DNA of 64,000 nucleotides from contig NZ_JAUAOA010000004.1 in assembly GCF_030542965.1 (NCBI RefSeq), positions 62,001 to 126,000 on the forward strand, given 5' to 3'. Made by a program: the position numbers and the translations under genes. This DNA is from Azotosporobacter soli (GTDB lineage Bacteria > Bacillota > Negativicutes > SG130). This document shows positions 17,348-26,076 of the stretch, piece after piece (position 1 is the first letter of the stretch; every line of letters begins with the position of its first letter). The notes under the pieces were generated by a model that worked only from the letters and a program-made list of their open reading frames with translations, was not told where the DNA came from and searched no databases.

Positions 17348-17741
17348 CTGTAACCCTCCTGTATTTCGTTTTATTGTGATGATCATGTAGTGATGTTTGC
17401 TGCATTTATGGAAGGGAATGATTTGATTCCGGTGAGGGATTCAATCAAAAAGGCTTGTCTGTATCTGCCTGTCATCATAACACAGGGAAAAAATGGAAGC
17501 AAGGTAATTCTTTTCCTATTAAGAAGTAATGCTGCGATTTCCTCTGCTTTTTGCACTGGAGGCGGAGGAAACATGATAGTTGATCTAATGAAAAAATGGA
17601 ACGGACATTGGGACTATACTGCGGAATAGGGGGGGATGGTATACTTTATGGAAGGAAGATAGATTGTGGAAGGAGAAAGTGGTTACATTGTAAAATGCCT
17701 TTGCAGTTTAGAGTAAGAGAACCGGACTTAGGAGGAGCGAA
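17348..17741. other. 394-bp intergenic region between divergent genes
   Basis: Must contain the promoters of the secreted-protein gene (-) and the YkvA-family gene (+). A 79-codon open frame (17390-17629, +) has no ribosome site and no recognisable protein. Two TATACT hexamers occur at about 17607 and 17640, and a seven-G run lies near 17630. I could not fix a -35 for either. Confidence 0.4.
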
Positions 17742-18149
17742 ATGGAAAATTCGAACCACCACCAAACGCCTAATAGCGTCTGGAACTCTTTTAAACAACA
17801 GCTTAAAAATTTAAAGGGCGAAGTGTATATTCTATATTTGGCGCTGCGCGATCCACGGACGCCATTGTTGGCGAAGTTGGTTACTGCGGTGGTAGTGGGG
17901 TATGCTTTAAGCCCGATAGACTTAATACCGGATTTTATCCCGGTCATCGGCTATTTGGATGACTTCATCGTGATACCGCTTGGCGTTTGGTTAGCGTTAA
18001 AGTTGATACCGCAAGCGATTATCACAGACTGCAGAGAATACGCCCGGAATCATTCCCCGGGAAATAAACCGAAGAACTGGCTGGTCGGAGGAATTTTTAT
18101 TCTGATTTGGTTGGCTGCCATCCTTTATATTGTCCGGTTGTTTTATTAA
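17742..18149 (+). CDS. YkvA family protein (DUF1232)
   Basis: A 135-residue membrane protein. The DUF1232 core is intact: YLALRDPRTPLLAKLVTAVVVGYALSPIDLIPDFIPVIGYLDD in overlapping segments, including the signature SPIDLIPDFIP. A second hydrophobic stretch (WLVGGIFILIWLAAILYIV) closes the protein. YkvA proteins are widespread with unknown function. SD GGAGGAG lies upstream of ATG 17742. No operon partner. Confidence 0.92.
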   Translation: MENSNHHQTPNSVWNSFKQQLKNLKGEVYILYLALRDPRTPLLAKLVTAVVVGYALSPIDLIPDFIPVIGYLDDFIVIPLGVWLALKLIPQAIITDCREYARNHSPGNKPKNWLVGGIFILIWLAAILYIVRLFY

Positions 18150-18292
18150 GAAATTAGTTGCGAGCAAAAATTCATTGGCTTACTTATCCCAAGACAAAAA
18201 AGCTTCGCCAAGTTAAAAATCTTTTTTAATCGCACGCTGAGGCGATGAAATGGTATGATGAATGGCAAGAAAGAAATACGAGAGGTGTTAGC

Positions 18293-19162
18293 GTGAAAGA
18301 AAAAAGTTTTTGTTTCTCGAAGTGGCGCTTGGTGCTAAGCGCTGTCGTGGCGGCCTTTTACATTTGGACGGCGGTGCCGACCGCACAGGCGTTCAACCTT
18401 ACGGTGGTTAATAATTATGATGCGAAAAAATCGTTTGCGATCTTGTATCGCGACGATAATGTCGGCAAGTGGCTTTGCAAAGGCTGGTATAATGTTCCGG
18501 CGCATACGGAAAAGGAGTATGTGTTTCCGGACTCGACGAAGCTCAAATACGCCTATCTCTATAGCTCCGTTGACAACGGCGAGGGGCAAAGCGACGCGAT
18601 CAAACGTACGGTGATCAAAGAAGGTTTTTCTTATTATGACGGCGAAAAATGCCCGGCGGGAACGGATGCGCGGACGGTTCTGTTCGGTAAATTCAACATG
18701 TGCGTGAACGGCGCAAAGCTGATCTGGGGTGAGGAAGCGCAAGGCGGCGGTTCGGACGCTGCGGCGAGTGATGCATCTGTTGCGCAGCAGGAGTCGCAGG
18801 CGGTGGAGCTGTTGAATCAGGATCGGAAGAAGAAAGGCTTGGCCGCGCTGAAAGTGGATGCTAGGTTAAGTCAGGTTGCACGAGCGCATGCGGTCGATAT
18901 GGTGGAGAACGGATATTTTGACCATACGAATCTCAACGGTCAGTCGCCGTTTGATCGTCTCGATGCGAAGAAAATCCGTTACAGCTATGCGGGCGAGAAC
19001 ATTGCCAGCAATGCCAGCGTTCCCGCTTTGGAAAAGGCGTGGATGAACAGCCCGAAACATCGCGACAATATCCTGCATGCGAAGTATACGCATGTCGGCA
19101 TTGGCATATGCACTGCACCGGACGGCTCGCTTTACGGCGTGCAGGTGTTTGCAACTTTATAA
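18293..19162 (+). CDS. Secreted DUF1036-CAP domain protein
   Basis: A 289-residue exported protein with two modules. After the signal (LVLSAVVAAFYIWTAVPTAQA), residues ~35-150 look like DUF1036: LTVVNNYDAKKSFAILYRDD, then WLCKGWYNVPAHTEKEY. After a Gly/Ala/Ser linker, residues ~165-289 are a CAP/SCP domain: ELLNQDRKKKGLAALKVD, ARAHAVDMVENGYFDHTN, YAGENIA and SPKHRDNIL...HVGIGI. The His and Glu of the CAP cavity are present. Bacterial CAP proteins are extracellular, often envelope- or stress-linked. GTG 18293 has an AGAGG box seven bases upstream; the longer ATG frame lacks one. It is a single gene with a strong terminator. Confidence 0.85.
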   Translation: MKEKSFCFSKWRLVLSAVVAAFYIWTAVPTAQAFNLTVVNNYDAKKSFAILYRDDNVGKWLCKGWYNVPAHTEKEYVFPDSTKLKYAYLYSSVDNGEGQSDAIKRTVIKEGFSYYDGEKCPAGTDARTVLFGKFNMCVNGAKLIWGEEAQGGGSDAAASDASVAQQESQAVELLNQDRKKKGLAALKVDARLSQVARAHAVDMVENGYFDHTNLNGQSPFDRLDAKKIRYSYAGENIASNASVPALEKAWMNSPKHRDNILHAKYTHVGIGICTAPDGSLYGVQVFATL

Positions 19163-19175
19163 CGGGGCCGATAAG

Positions 19176-19222
19176 AAAAGACATCCGCTGCAAACGTCAA
19201 CTTGCGGCGGATGTCTTTTTTT
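19176..19222. terminator. Bidirectional terminator between convergent genes
   Basis: Stem AAAAGACATCCGC / GCGGATGTCTTTT with T run. It ends the CAP-protein gene (+) and reaches the stop of the lipoprotein gene (-). Confidence 0.88.
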
Positions 19223-19742
19223 ATTCGTTCAATTTGCCGTCGGCGCAATCCTGGTAAATGACAGTTGCTTTTTGCAGCGAGGAAGAGAAGACGAGTGCGT
19301 TGTCGGACATTTGTTTTACTTCCTGCGGCGTCATCTTGCGTTTGGCCAGAATGTCAGCCGAATTTTTGCTCGCATCGGCCATCAAGGTCGCGCTGTCGGC
19401 ATAGAGCTTTTTCATCAAATCGAATTTTTTCTTGTTGGCATCGCTGAGCCAGTCGGGCGTCGCCACTTTTTTGACGGCCTCGGCGCTTTCGGCATATTGC
19501 GTGCTTACTTTAAGAAAGGCCTGATTGGCGACGGCGTTGCTCATTTTGTTGTCCATCACGCCGTCCATCGCCTCGCCCCATTTGTCGGTCGTGTCGGACA
19601 TCTTTGTGATCGGCGCTTCGAGAGCGAGCAGGGCTTTGCCCATTTCCGCCTTTTTGTCCACTGAGCCGCAACCGGCGAGCAAGAAGCAGAATAAAAAAAA
19701 CGAGGCCATGAGGGTATAAGTCAGTTTTTTTGCTTGCAACAA
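19221..19742 (-). CDS. Putative lipoprotein of unknown function
   Basis: 173 residues with a type II signal: LMASFFLFCFLLAGCGS, so the mature protein starts at the Cys of LAGC and is lipid-anchored. The mature part is soluble, Ala/Lys/Asp-rich and predicted helical (KAEMGKALLALEAPITKM, AESAEAVKKVATPDWL, LMADASKNSADILAKRK). That suits a helical bundle, but I do not recognise a family. The start is TTG 19742 with AAAGGATG upstream at a slightly long distance. A 10-bp palindrome GACTATAGTC (19771-19780) lies in its promoter region. Confidence 0.78.
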   Translation of the reverse strand: MLQAKKLTYTLMASFFLFCFLLAGCGSVDKKAEMGKALLALEAPITKMSDTTDKWGEAMDGVMDNKMSNAVANQAFLKVSTQYAESAEAVKKVATPDWLSDANKKKFDLMKKLYADSATLMADASKNSADILAKRKMTPQEVKQMSDNALVFSSSLQKATVIYQDCADGKLNE

Positions 19743-20088
19743 GTCTATGCACCATCCTTTATCTTATTTGACTATAGTCTATCAAAAAAGGTGCGGCGAT
19801 ATTTTAAACAAAGTTTAAACTTTAGCGAGAAGAGCATGCTTTGAAATGAAAGGACAATGCGGAAAATTCGGCAGGGGAATCGATTTTAAAAAGAAAAGTC
19901 GGTTATAAGATATGGAAACAAGTGACTTCGCCTTTGTGCTGAGAGGAAAAAAGAAAGGCGTGGCGGTGAACTGGATCGAGTTCTCTTATTGTGTTTGCTG
20001 TGTTTGAAAAAACCGCAATAATTTGCAAGACGTTGCCCTATGGAAGGCGTATGCTAAATAGAAAAAGCAGCGAAGGGGCAATGACAAA
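19743..20088. other. 346-bp intergenic region between divergent genes
   Basis: Upstream of the lipoprotein gene (-) and the cupin gene (+). On the minus strand TTGATA lies near 19787 with an A/T-rich stretch below it and may form the lipoprotein promoter. Otherwise I see no gene, hairpin or known motif; a 31-codon frame from 19914 has no ribosome site. Confidence 0.4.
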
Positions 20089-20478
20089 ATGAATAAAGAC
20101 TTAGTAAAGGCAATAGAAACGGAAGCGGTGTTTGATCAGGTTGAAATGGAAAAGACAGCCGGTTTGAAGTGGCATGAACACCCAAGCTTTGTAGGCGTCG
20201 CACTGAAACATCTGGTTACCGGTAAAAAAACGGAAGGGAAATTCAGCAGTCACTTGGTTAGGGTGAAAAAAGGCTGTGAAATCGGCTGGCATAATCATGC
20301 GGCAGAATGGGAATTGCATGAAGTGATCAAAGGGGAAGGGCAGTGTCGGATGGAAAAACGCAATATCATTTACAAGCCGGGCGTAAGCGCGGTTATTCCG
20401 GCAAAGCTTGTGCATTGCGTACAGGCTGGGGAGGAAGATTTGTATCTGTTGGCGAAATTTGTTCCAGCGTTGTTATAA
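20089..20478 (+). CDS. Cupin domain protein
   Basis: A 129-residue single-domain cupin. Motif 1 appears as GWHNHAAEWELHEVIKGEG, with metal-ligand candidates His-X-His, Glu and Glu. Motif 2 appears as PGVSAVIPAKLVHCVQ, with the last His. A metal site is therefore plausible. The function is open: such proteins range from isomerases to small-molecule sensors. RBS AAGGGG is upstream. It lies 22 nt before an AraC-type regulator that carries its own cupin domain, so the two are probably cotranscribed. Confidence 0.85.
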   Translation: MNKDLVKAIETEAVFDQVEMEKTAGLKWHEHPSFVGVALKHLVTGKKTEGKFSSHLVRVKKGCEIGWHNHAAEWELHEVIKGEGQCRMEKRNIIYKPGVSAVIPAKLVHCVQAGEEDLYLLAKFVPALL

Positions 20479-20500
20479 AGACTAAAGGACGACGGAGATT

Positions 20501-21334
20501 GTGCGGGCGGTGATGGTAATGAAGCAAACGCCGGGAGAATTGCGCTTTTTTGACTTGAGGCAGTCCCTTGGAGTTGAACTGGTATGGGGCAAGCAAATGC
20601 AACATACTTTTTCGCGGCATACGCATAGCAGCTTTTGTATTGGGATTGTCGAACATGGGCGGCGCATCTTGCATTGCCGCGGTCAGTGCTATGAAATTTT
20701 GCCAGGACAGGTCTTTATCATACCGCCCGCCGAACCGCATGTTTGCGGAGAAAATAAAGAGGGACACAGTTATCGGTTGTTGCTGTTAGGTCCTGAAATG
20801 CTGCAGCAGATGGGGTTTGAAGAAAAATATGAATGCACTTCATTGTTGCTGGATGACCGGAAAATTTTTAGTGAGTTACGCAAACTGCATATATTACTAG
20901 CGACGGAAGGAGATGAATTTTCTAAACAAAGTGAACTTTTTTCTTTGAGCGGCGAGGTAATGGAGCGTCTTGGGATCTCCAGTTCTAAGTGCAGCGGCAT
21001 GAAAAATTACGGAGTCAGTCGGGTAAAAGTCTTTATTGAGACGCATTATGCAGAACCTTTGTTTTTGGAAGAGTTAGCAACACTTGCTTATACGAGTCCG
21101 TATCATTTGATACGGATTTTTAGCCAAGAGGTTGGCATACCGCCGCATCTCTACCAACAGCAGGTGCGCATGCGTCGTGCGAAGGAGATGCTGGCATCCG
21201 GAATGACAGGGAGCGAGGTTGCGTTGGCGACTGGTTTTTCCGATCAAAGTCACTTTGGAAATGTATTTAAAAAAATGGTTGGCATCACGCCAGGGAAATA
21301 TGGTAAAGCCCTGAGTAAGAAGCCAACAAAATGA
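20501..21334 (+). CDS. AraC family transcriptional regulator with N-terminal cupin
   Basis: 277 residues. The N-terminal AraC-type cupin covers about 25-100 (FSRHTHSSFCIGIVEHGRRI, LPGQVFIIPPAEPHVC). The C-terminal double helix-turn-helix covers about 175-270: LFLEELATLAYTSPYHLIRIFSQEVGIPPHLYQQQVRMRRA (two parts), then EVALATGFSDQSHFGNVFKKMVGITPGKY. This is a dimeric DNA-binding regulator with a small-molecule pocket. The exact start is uncertain: GTG 20501 is only three bases after GGAG, and ATG 20513 or 20519 are alternatives. It is in tandem with the cupin gene. Confidence 0.92.
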   Translation: MRAVMVMKQTPGELRFFDLRQSLGVELVWGKQMQHTFSRHTHSSFCIGIVEHGRRILHCRGQCYEILPGQVFIIPPAEPHVCGENKEGHSYRLLLLGPEMLQQMGFEEKYECTSLLLDDRKIFSELRKLHILLATEGDEFSKQSELFSLSGEVMERLGISSSKCSGMKNYGVSRVKVFIETHYAEPLFLEELATLAYTSPYHLIRIFSQEVGIPPHLYQQQVRMRRAKEMLASGMTGSEVALATGFSDQSHFGNVFKKMVGITPGKYGKALSKKPTK

Positions 21335-21376
21335 GTTTTAAAACATCTTTTAAATAGCAACGAGAGCTTGTTGCCT

Positions 21377-21416
21377 AAAAGCCCTATACAAGACAATGTT
21401 TTGTGCGGGCTTTTTT
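21377..21416 (+). terminator. Rho-independent terminator
   Basis: AAAAGCCC / GGGCTTTT with an inner ACAA/TTGT pairing, then TTTTTTC. It ends the cupin-AraC unit. Confidence 0.7.
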
Positions 21417-21494
21417 CTTTTTCCTTCTGCCAAAGCAGAGCCATTTCTGCTATGATGTAGTTTGTAGAATATAGGATAAGAATGAGGGAAGAGC

Positions 21495-22559
21495 ATGGAA
21501 AAAGAGCAGACATTGGACGGTAATGAGACGAAACATCAGAGGCGTCCTCGCTATAAAGGCACGCACCCGAAGAATTTCAAGGAAAAATACAAAGAACTGC
21601 AACCGGAACAATATGCGGATGATGTGGCAAAGATCATACAAAAGGGCAACACGCCCGCCGGGATGCATATTTCGATCTGCGTCAACGAGATCCTGGAAAT
21701 CCTGCAAATCAAGCCGGGTCAGACCGGACTCGATGCGACGCTCGGCTATGGCGGACATACGCTGGAAATGGCCAAACGACTGGCAGGGCAAGGTTGGCTT
21801 TATGCAACGGATGTCGATCCAATCGAATTGCCGCGCACCAAAGAACGTTTGGAACGTTTGGGCTATGGCGAGGAAAAGGTTGCGATCCGGCAAATGAATT
21901 TTTCGCAAATCGACCAAATCGTTCCCGAAGCGGGACTTTTTGATTTTGTCCTGGCCGATCTTGGCGTTTCCTCGATGCAGATCGACAATCCGGAGCGGGG
22001 CTTTTCTTTTAAGACGGAAGGCCCGCTCGATTTGAGACTGAATCCGGAGAGTGGTTTCTCAGCGGCCAACCGGTTACAAAAAATGACGGTGGCTGAATTG
22101 CAATACATGCTGATCGAAAATGCGGACGAACCGCATGCCGAGGCGATTGCCCGCGCGATCGTTTCCAATATAAAAAAAGGCATTAAGATCGCGACGACCG
22201 CGCAGCTGCGCGACATCATCAAAGAAGCGTTAAAGGTCGTGCCGAAGATCAGCGAGGATGAAATAAAAAAATCCTGTCAGCGTTCGTTTCAGGCGTTGCG
22301 TATCGATATCAACAATGAGTTCGAAGTGCTGGATGAATTCTTGGCGAAGCTGCCGGACGTTCTTGCCAAAGATGGACGCGTTGCGATTCTTACCTTTCAT
22401 TCGGGCGAAGACCGTCGCGTTAAAAAATCGTTCAAGCAATTCTTGCGCGAAGGCGTTTATAGCGAAATCGCACCCGATCCGATCCGTGCGTCGGCGCAAG
22501 AGTGCCACATCAACAGTCGCGCGCGTTCGGCAAAATTGCGCTGGGCCATTAAGGCGTAG
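21495..22559 (+). CDS. RsmH/MraW-family 16S rRNA (cytosine-N4) methyltransferase, probably a second copy
   Basis: A 354-residue SAM-dependent methyltransferase. Motif I LDATLGYGGHTLEMAKRL, then DVDPIELPRTKERL, the RsmH signature DLGVSSMQIDNPERGFSF with GPLDLRLNP, and the C-terminal FHSGEDRRVKKSF and RARSAKLRWA are all present. RsmH normally opens the dcw cell-division cluster and is ~310 residues. This one is alone and has ~50 extra N-terminal residues rich in Lys/Arg (RRPRYKGTHPKNFKEKYKEL). I take it as a paralogue, which may methylate C1402 or another base; this is inference. The ATG follows GGGAAGAGC. A bidirectional terminator follows. Confidence 0.87.
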   Translation: MEKEQTLDGNETKHQRRPRYKGTHPKNFKEKYKELQPEQYADDVAKIIQKGNTPAGMHISICVNEILEILQIKPGQTGLDATLGYGGHTLEMAKRLAGQGWLYATDVDPIELPRTKERLERLGYGEEKVAIRQMNFSQIDQIVPEAGLFDFVLADLGVSSMQIDNPERGFSFKTEGPLDLRLNPESGFSAANRLQKMTVAELQYMLIENADEPHAEAIARAIVSNIKKGIKIATTAQLRDIIKEALKVVPKISEDEIKKSCQRSFQALRIDINNEFEVLDEFLAKLPDVLAKDGRVAILTFHSGEDRRVKKSFKQFLREGVYSEIAPDPIRASAQECHINSRARSAKLRWAIKA

Positions 22560-22591
22560 TGCGTTAAGAAATAAAAGACAGCGAATACTTT

Positions 22592-22648
22592 AAAAGCACC
22601 CTGGAAGGTAGAGACGATTTTCGGTCACTACTTTCCAGGGTGCTTTTT
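22592..22648. terminator. Bidirectional terminator between convergent genes
   Basis: Stem AAAAGCACCCTGGAA... / ...TTCCAGGGTGCTTTT with a ~24-nt loop. It lies between the RsmH-like gene (+) and the LysR gene (-). Confidence 0.85.
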
Positions 22649-22654
22649 ATAATT

Positions 22655-23518
22655 TCATGGCGCGTAATAGTCCTGCAGATAACGGATGAAGGCGTTGACC
22701 GCCGGAAGTTCTGCAGACCAGTTGCGATAGAGCAGCCAGGTAGGGCGCAGTACCGGAGTCTGATCACGCCAATACAGGTTCTGCGTATGAAGATTGTGCG
22801 GCTCTTTTAGCCCTGCTTCCGGCAAGATGGCCCAACCGAGGTTGTGAAGGACCATCTGGCGGCAGGTGTCCATGCTGTCGACCTCCATGCTGATTCGCGG
22901 CGGGCAGGCAAAGGTCTCGTGCCACCAATCATGCAGCATATTGCGCAGTGAAGGGTCTGTGCCGTAGTGGATGCGGGGGCGCTGGGGCAGGTCGTCAAAT
23001 GCGATGGGCGAAAACGAAGCCAGGCAAAGATGCTCGCTCTTGAGCATATGTTTTTTCTCCGGCCAGAAGTGGTCGCCGCGGATCACTGCGACCGAGATTT
23101 CTTCTTTTTGCAGCATTTTGGTGACTTTGGAACTGAGCCCGGTCTTGACGGAGATCTCAACCGCCGGATAAAGCGCGGTGAATCCCTGCAGGATCGCAGG
23201 CAGTTCGCAATGCGCGAAGACCGCCGACGTGCCGAGCTGGAGCGTGCCGTATACTGCGCCGCCCATGTTTTGAATGCGCTCTTTCACGAAAGTCTGGCGG
23301 CGTAAAGAGTCCAACGCATAGGCCAGCAAGTGGTCGCCTTCCGGCGTGAAGACGACGCCGTTTGAAGTGCGCAGCACAATGCTGGCTCCGACTTCCCGTT
23401 CCATGTTCTTCAAACGGTTGCTCAGGGCCGGCTGCGAAAGGTACAAACGATCGGCCGCTTTCGAAATGGTTTTCTCTTCTGAAATGGTCTTTAAAATGAT
23501 CCAGTCTTTGTCGTCCAC
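22655..23518 (-). CDS. LysR family transcriptional regulator
   Basis: 287 residues from GTG 23518 (MDDKDWIILKTISEEKTISK), which follows AAGGATG at a normal distance and matches the usual LysR N-terminus. The N-terminal winged helix is clear (AADRLYLSQPALSNRLKNMEREVG, LLAYALDSL). The effector domain has two lobes (GTLQLGTSAVFAHCELPAIL...; SVAVIRGDHFWPEKKH; MVLHNLGWAILPEAGL). It is transcribed divergently from the hydratase-DcuC pair and is its probable activator, with a hydroxy- or unsaturated carboxylic acid as a likely co-inducer. Confidence 0.92.
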   Translation of the reverse strand: MDDKDWIILKTISEEKTISKAADRLYLSQPALSNRLKNMEREVGASIVLRTSNGVVFTPEGDHLLAYALDSLRRQTFVKERIQNMGGAVYGTLQLGTSAVFAHCELPAILQGFTALYPAVEISVKTGLSSKVTKMLQKEEISVAVIRGDHFWPEKKHMLKSEHLCLASFSPIAFDDLPQRPRIHYGTDPSLRNMLHDWWHETFACPPRISMEVDSMDTCRQMVLHNLGWAILPEAGLKEPHNLHTQNLYWRDQTPVLRPTWLLYRNWSAELPAVNAFIRYLQDYYAP

Positions 23519-23685
23519 GTGCAAACACATCCTTGTATAAGAAAAAGTTATAGGATGAGATAAGATACCGATATTATGTTTATGGCTAATAGTATAGTAC
23601 AATGTGAGCGGAAAGAAAAGTTCAGAATATTGTAAATGAAAATCGACGCACGAAAAGTGTGTTTATTTATTTTGAGGAAAAGAGC
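23519..23685. promoter_or_regulatory. Divergent promoter/operator region (LysR and hydratase)
   Basis: For the plus strand, TTATGT (23574-23579) and TACAAT (23598-23603) are 18 nt apart. The stretch around 23566-23578 (ATACCGATATTAT) has the interrupted T/A symmetry typical of LysR boxes and would touch the -35. Assignment is tentative. Confidence 0.4.
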
Positions 23686-26004
23686 GTGATAGGAATGGTT
23701 GAACTGCAAAAGCAGGGGATGTATCTCTTAAAAGGGCAGGTTTTGCTGGAAGATGCCGACCGACTCGGCGTGGAAGCCTGCAATCGAAAACTGGCGGAAG
23801 CAGGCCTGGAACCGCTGTGTGAAAGCACGATCGAGCGGGAGAAAGCACGGCGCAGCACGATGGCCTATCAGATTATGAGCAGCCATAATAGCGGCGACAA
23901 TGAAAACCTAAAACTGCGCTTCGACGCATTGGCCTCGCATGACATCACCTATGTGGGCATCATCCAGACCGCTGTTGCCAGCGGCTTGAAGGAGTTTCCC
24001 GTTCCCTACGTGCTGACGAACTGTCATAACAGTCTGTGCGCGGTGGGCGGCACCATTAATGAAGACGATCATGTCTTCGGCTTCGCAGCTGCGAAGAAGT
24101 TCGGCGGGATCTTCGTGCCGCCGCACCAGGCTGTCATCCATCAATATATGCGCGAAATGATGACCGGCTGCGGCAAGATGATTCTCGGTTCCGACAGTCA
24201 TACACGCTACGGCGCATTGGGCACGCTGGCGATCGGTGAAGGCGGCGGCGAGATCGCCAAGCAACTGCTGCAGCGCAGCTATGATATTTCCTATCCGGAT
24301 GTGGTTGGCGTGTATCTGAGCGGCAAGCCGAAAAACGGCGTAGGCCCGCAGGATGTGGCGCTGTCGATCATCAAGGCCGTGTTCAAGAACGGCTTTGTAA
24401 AAAATAAAGTGATGGAATTCGTCGGACCGGGCATCGACAATCTGACGGTCGATTTTCGCAACGGCATCGATGTGATGACGACGGAGACGACCTGTCTCAC
24501 GTCGATCTGGCGCACGGATGGGCAGGTAGCCGAACACTACCGCATTCATGGCCGGTCGGATGCTTATCAGGCGTTGAATTCGGGCGAAGTCAGTTATTAT
24601 GACGGAATCGTCAAGGTCGATCTGAGCCGCATTGAGCCGATGATCGCGCTGCCGTTCCATCCCAGCAACGTTTGGAGCATCGCGGAATTGAACGAAAACG
24701 CGGCGGACATTTTGCGCCAGGTGGAACTGGAAGGGAAAAAGCAGCTGGACAATCCAAAACTCGAATTTTCCCTGACCGATAAGATTGTAAATGGTCGCCT
24801 TCAGGTCGAACAGGCGGTGGTCGCCGGCTGTGCGGGCGGTACTTTTGAAAATGTGGCAGCCATGGCCGATATCCTCGGACAAAAGGCGCTGGGCGCTTTC
24901 TCGTTAAGCGTGTACCCTTCCAGCCAAGCGGTGTTCGTAGAACTGATGAAGAATCGTTCGATCGAAAAACTGACGCTTGCCGGCAGCAGCATCCGTTCGG
25001 CTTTCTGCGGTCCGTGCTTTGGCGCGGGTGACGTGCCTGCCAATGGCGTGCTCAGCATTCGGCACACGACGCGGAATTTTCCGAACCGTGAAGGCTCAAA
25101 ACCGGCGGAAGGTCAGATCGCATCGGTCGCATTGATGGATGCGCGGTCGATCGCCGCGACCTCGCTTAACGGCGGACGGCTGACGGCGGCTACGGAAGTG
25201 GAGTTCGTCGAATCGCCCCCTGTCTATCATTTTGCCAAAGAAGTGTATGAGAATCGTGTCTATCAGGGTTTCGGCAAAGCCGATGCGCAAGAAGAGTTGG
25301 TCTTCGGGCCCAATATCAAACCGTGGCCGACAATGCGGGCACTGCCGGAGAATCTGCTGCTGAAAGTGGCTGCGGTCATTCATGATGCGGTCACGACGAC
25401 CGACGAATTGATACCGTCCGGAGATACCTCCTCTTTCCGTTCGAACCCGATGCGCTTGGCCGAGTTCACGCTGTCGCGTAAAGATCCGGCTTACGTCGGC
25501 AGGGCAAAAGCGGTGCAGGCTTTGGAAATGAAACGCCAGCAGGGCGAAATATCTGCCGAAATAAAAGCGGTATTTGCGCCGCTGGCGCTAGCGGGAACAA
25601 AACTTGACGAGCGGATTGCGACAACTGGTCTGGGCAGCGTCATTTTCGCGCTTAAGCCGGGCGACGGCTCTGCGCGTGAGCAAGCGGCCTCCTGCCAGAA
25701 AGTGCTGGGCGGCGATGCCAATGTCGCCGTTGAATATGCCACCAAGCGCTATCGCAGCAACCTGATCAATTGGGGGCTGGTGCCGTTCACGATCGCCGCC
25801 GCCGACAGCGACAAATTCACGTCCGCCGACTTCCTCTACATCCCGGGCGTCCGTGCGGCGGTAGAAAACGGCGCGCAAACGGTGCAGGCTTATATATGGA
25901 AAGAAAACGTCCAAGAACCGCTCACGTTGAAACTGGAAAACCTGTCGGAGGCGGAACGGAAGATCCTTTTAAGCGGTTGCCTGATCAACTATTATGCAAA
26001 ATAG
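23686..26004 (+). CDS. Aconitase-family hydratase (YbhJ-like)
   Basis: A 772-residue relative of aconitase, closest in style to E. coli YbhJ, annotated as a hydratase of unknown substrate. Three Cys ligands for a 4Fe-4S cluster are present: VAGCAGG (~residue 382) and FCGPCFG (~441 and 444). [22 protein letters not shown] is the catalytic DSHT region. The C-terminal swivel domain carries the [14 protein letters not shown] and [15 protein letters not shown] regions. It should hydrate/dehydrate a tricarboxylic or related acid in the cytoplasm. GTG 23686 lies eight bases after TTGAGG; ATG 23695 is an alternative. A dcuC-type gene follows at 72 nt, likely as one operon under the divergent LysR. 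Confidence 0.88.
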   Translation: MIGMVELQKQGMYLLKGQVLLEDADRLGVEACNRKLAEAGLEPLCESTIEREKARRSTMAYQIMSSHNSGDNENLKLRFDALASHDITYVGIIQTAVASGLKEFPVPYVLTNCHNSLCAVGGTINEDDHVFGFAAAKKFGGIFVPPHQAVIHQYMREMMTGCGKMILGSDSHTRYGALGTLAIGEGGGEIAKQLLQRSYDISYPDVVGVYLSGKPKNGVGPQDVALSIIKAVFKNGFVKNKVMEFVGPGIDNLTVDFRNGIDVMTTETTCLTSIWRTDGQVAEHYRIHGRSDAYQALNSGEVSYYDGIVKVDLSRIEPMIALPFHPSNVWSIAELNENAADILRQVELEGKKQLDNPKLEFSLTDKIVNGRLQVEQAVVAGCAGGTFENVAAMADILGQKALGAFSLSVYPSSQAVFVELMKNRSIEKLTLAGSSIRSAFCGPCFGAGDVPANGVLSIRHTTRNFPNREGSKPAEGQIASVALMDARSIAATSLNGGRLTAATEVEFVESPPVYHFAKEVYENRVYQGFGKADAQEELVFGPNIKPWPTMRALPENLLLKVAAVIHDAVTTTDELIPSGDTSSFRSNPMRLAEFTLSRKDPAYVGRAKAVQALEMKRQQGEISAEIKAVFAPLALAGTKLDERIATTGLGSVIFALKPGDGSAREQAASCQKVLGGDANVAVEYATKRYRSNLINWGLVPFTIAAADSDKFTSADFLYIPGVRAAVENGAQTVQAYIWKENVQEPLTLKLENLSEAERKILLSGCLINYYAK

Positions 26005-26076
26005 CAGGTTCTTGCGTAGGCTGTGTTTCGCCTGTCCCAAGCGGCAGGGAAGCGGAAAATCGAGGAGGTTGTCTGT

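Noticed and set aside
17390-17629. 79-codon frame in the divergent region before the YkvA gene
   Set aside because: No Shine-Dalgarno box, no recognisable product, and it overlaps the probable promoter region of the secreted-protein gene.
19914-20009. 31-codon frame before the cupin gene
   Set aside because: No ribosome site and no features; chance frame.
23908-24882. 324-codon minus-strand frame opposite the hydratase
   Set aside because: No start signal; the composition is that of reverse-read aconitase-family sequence.
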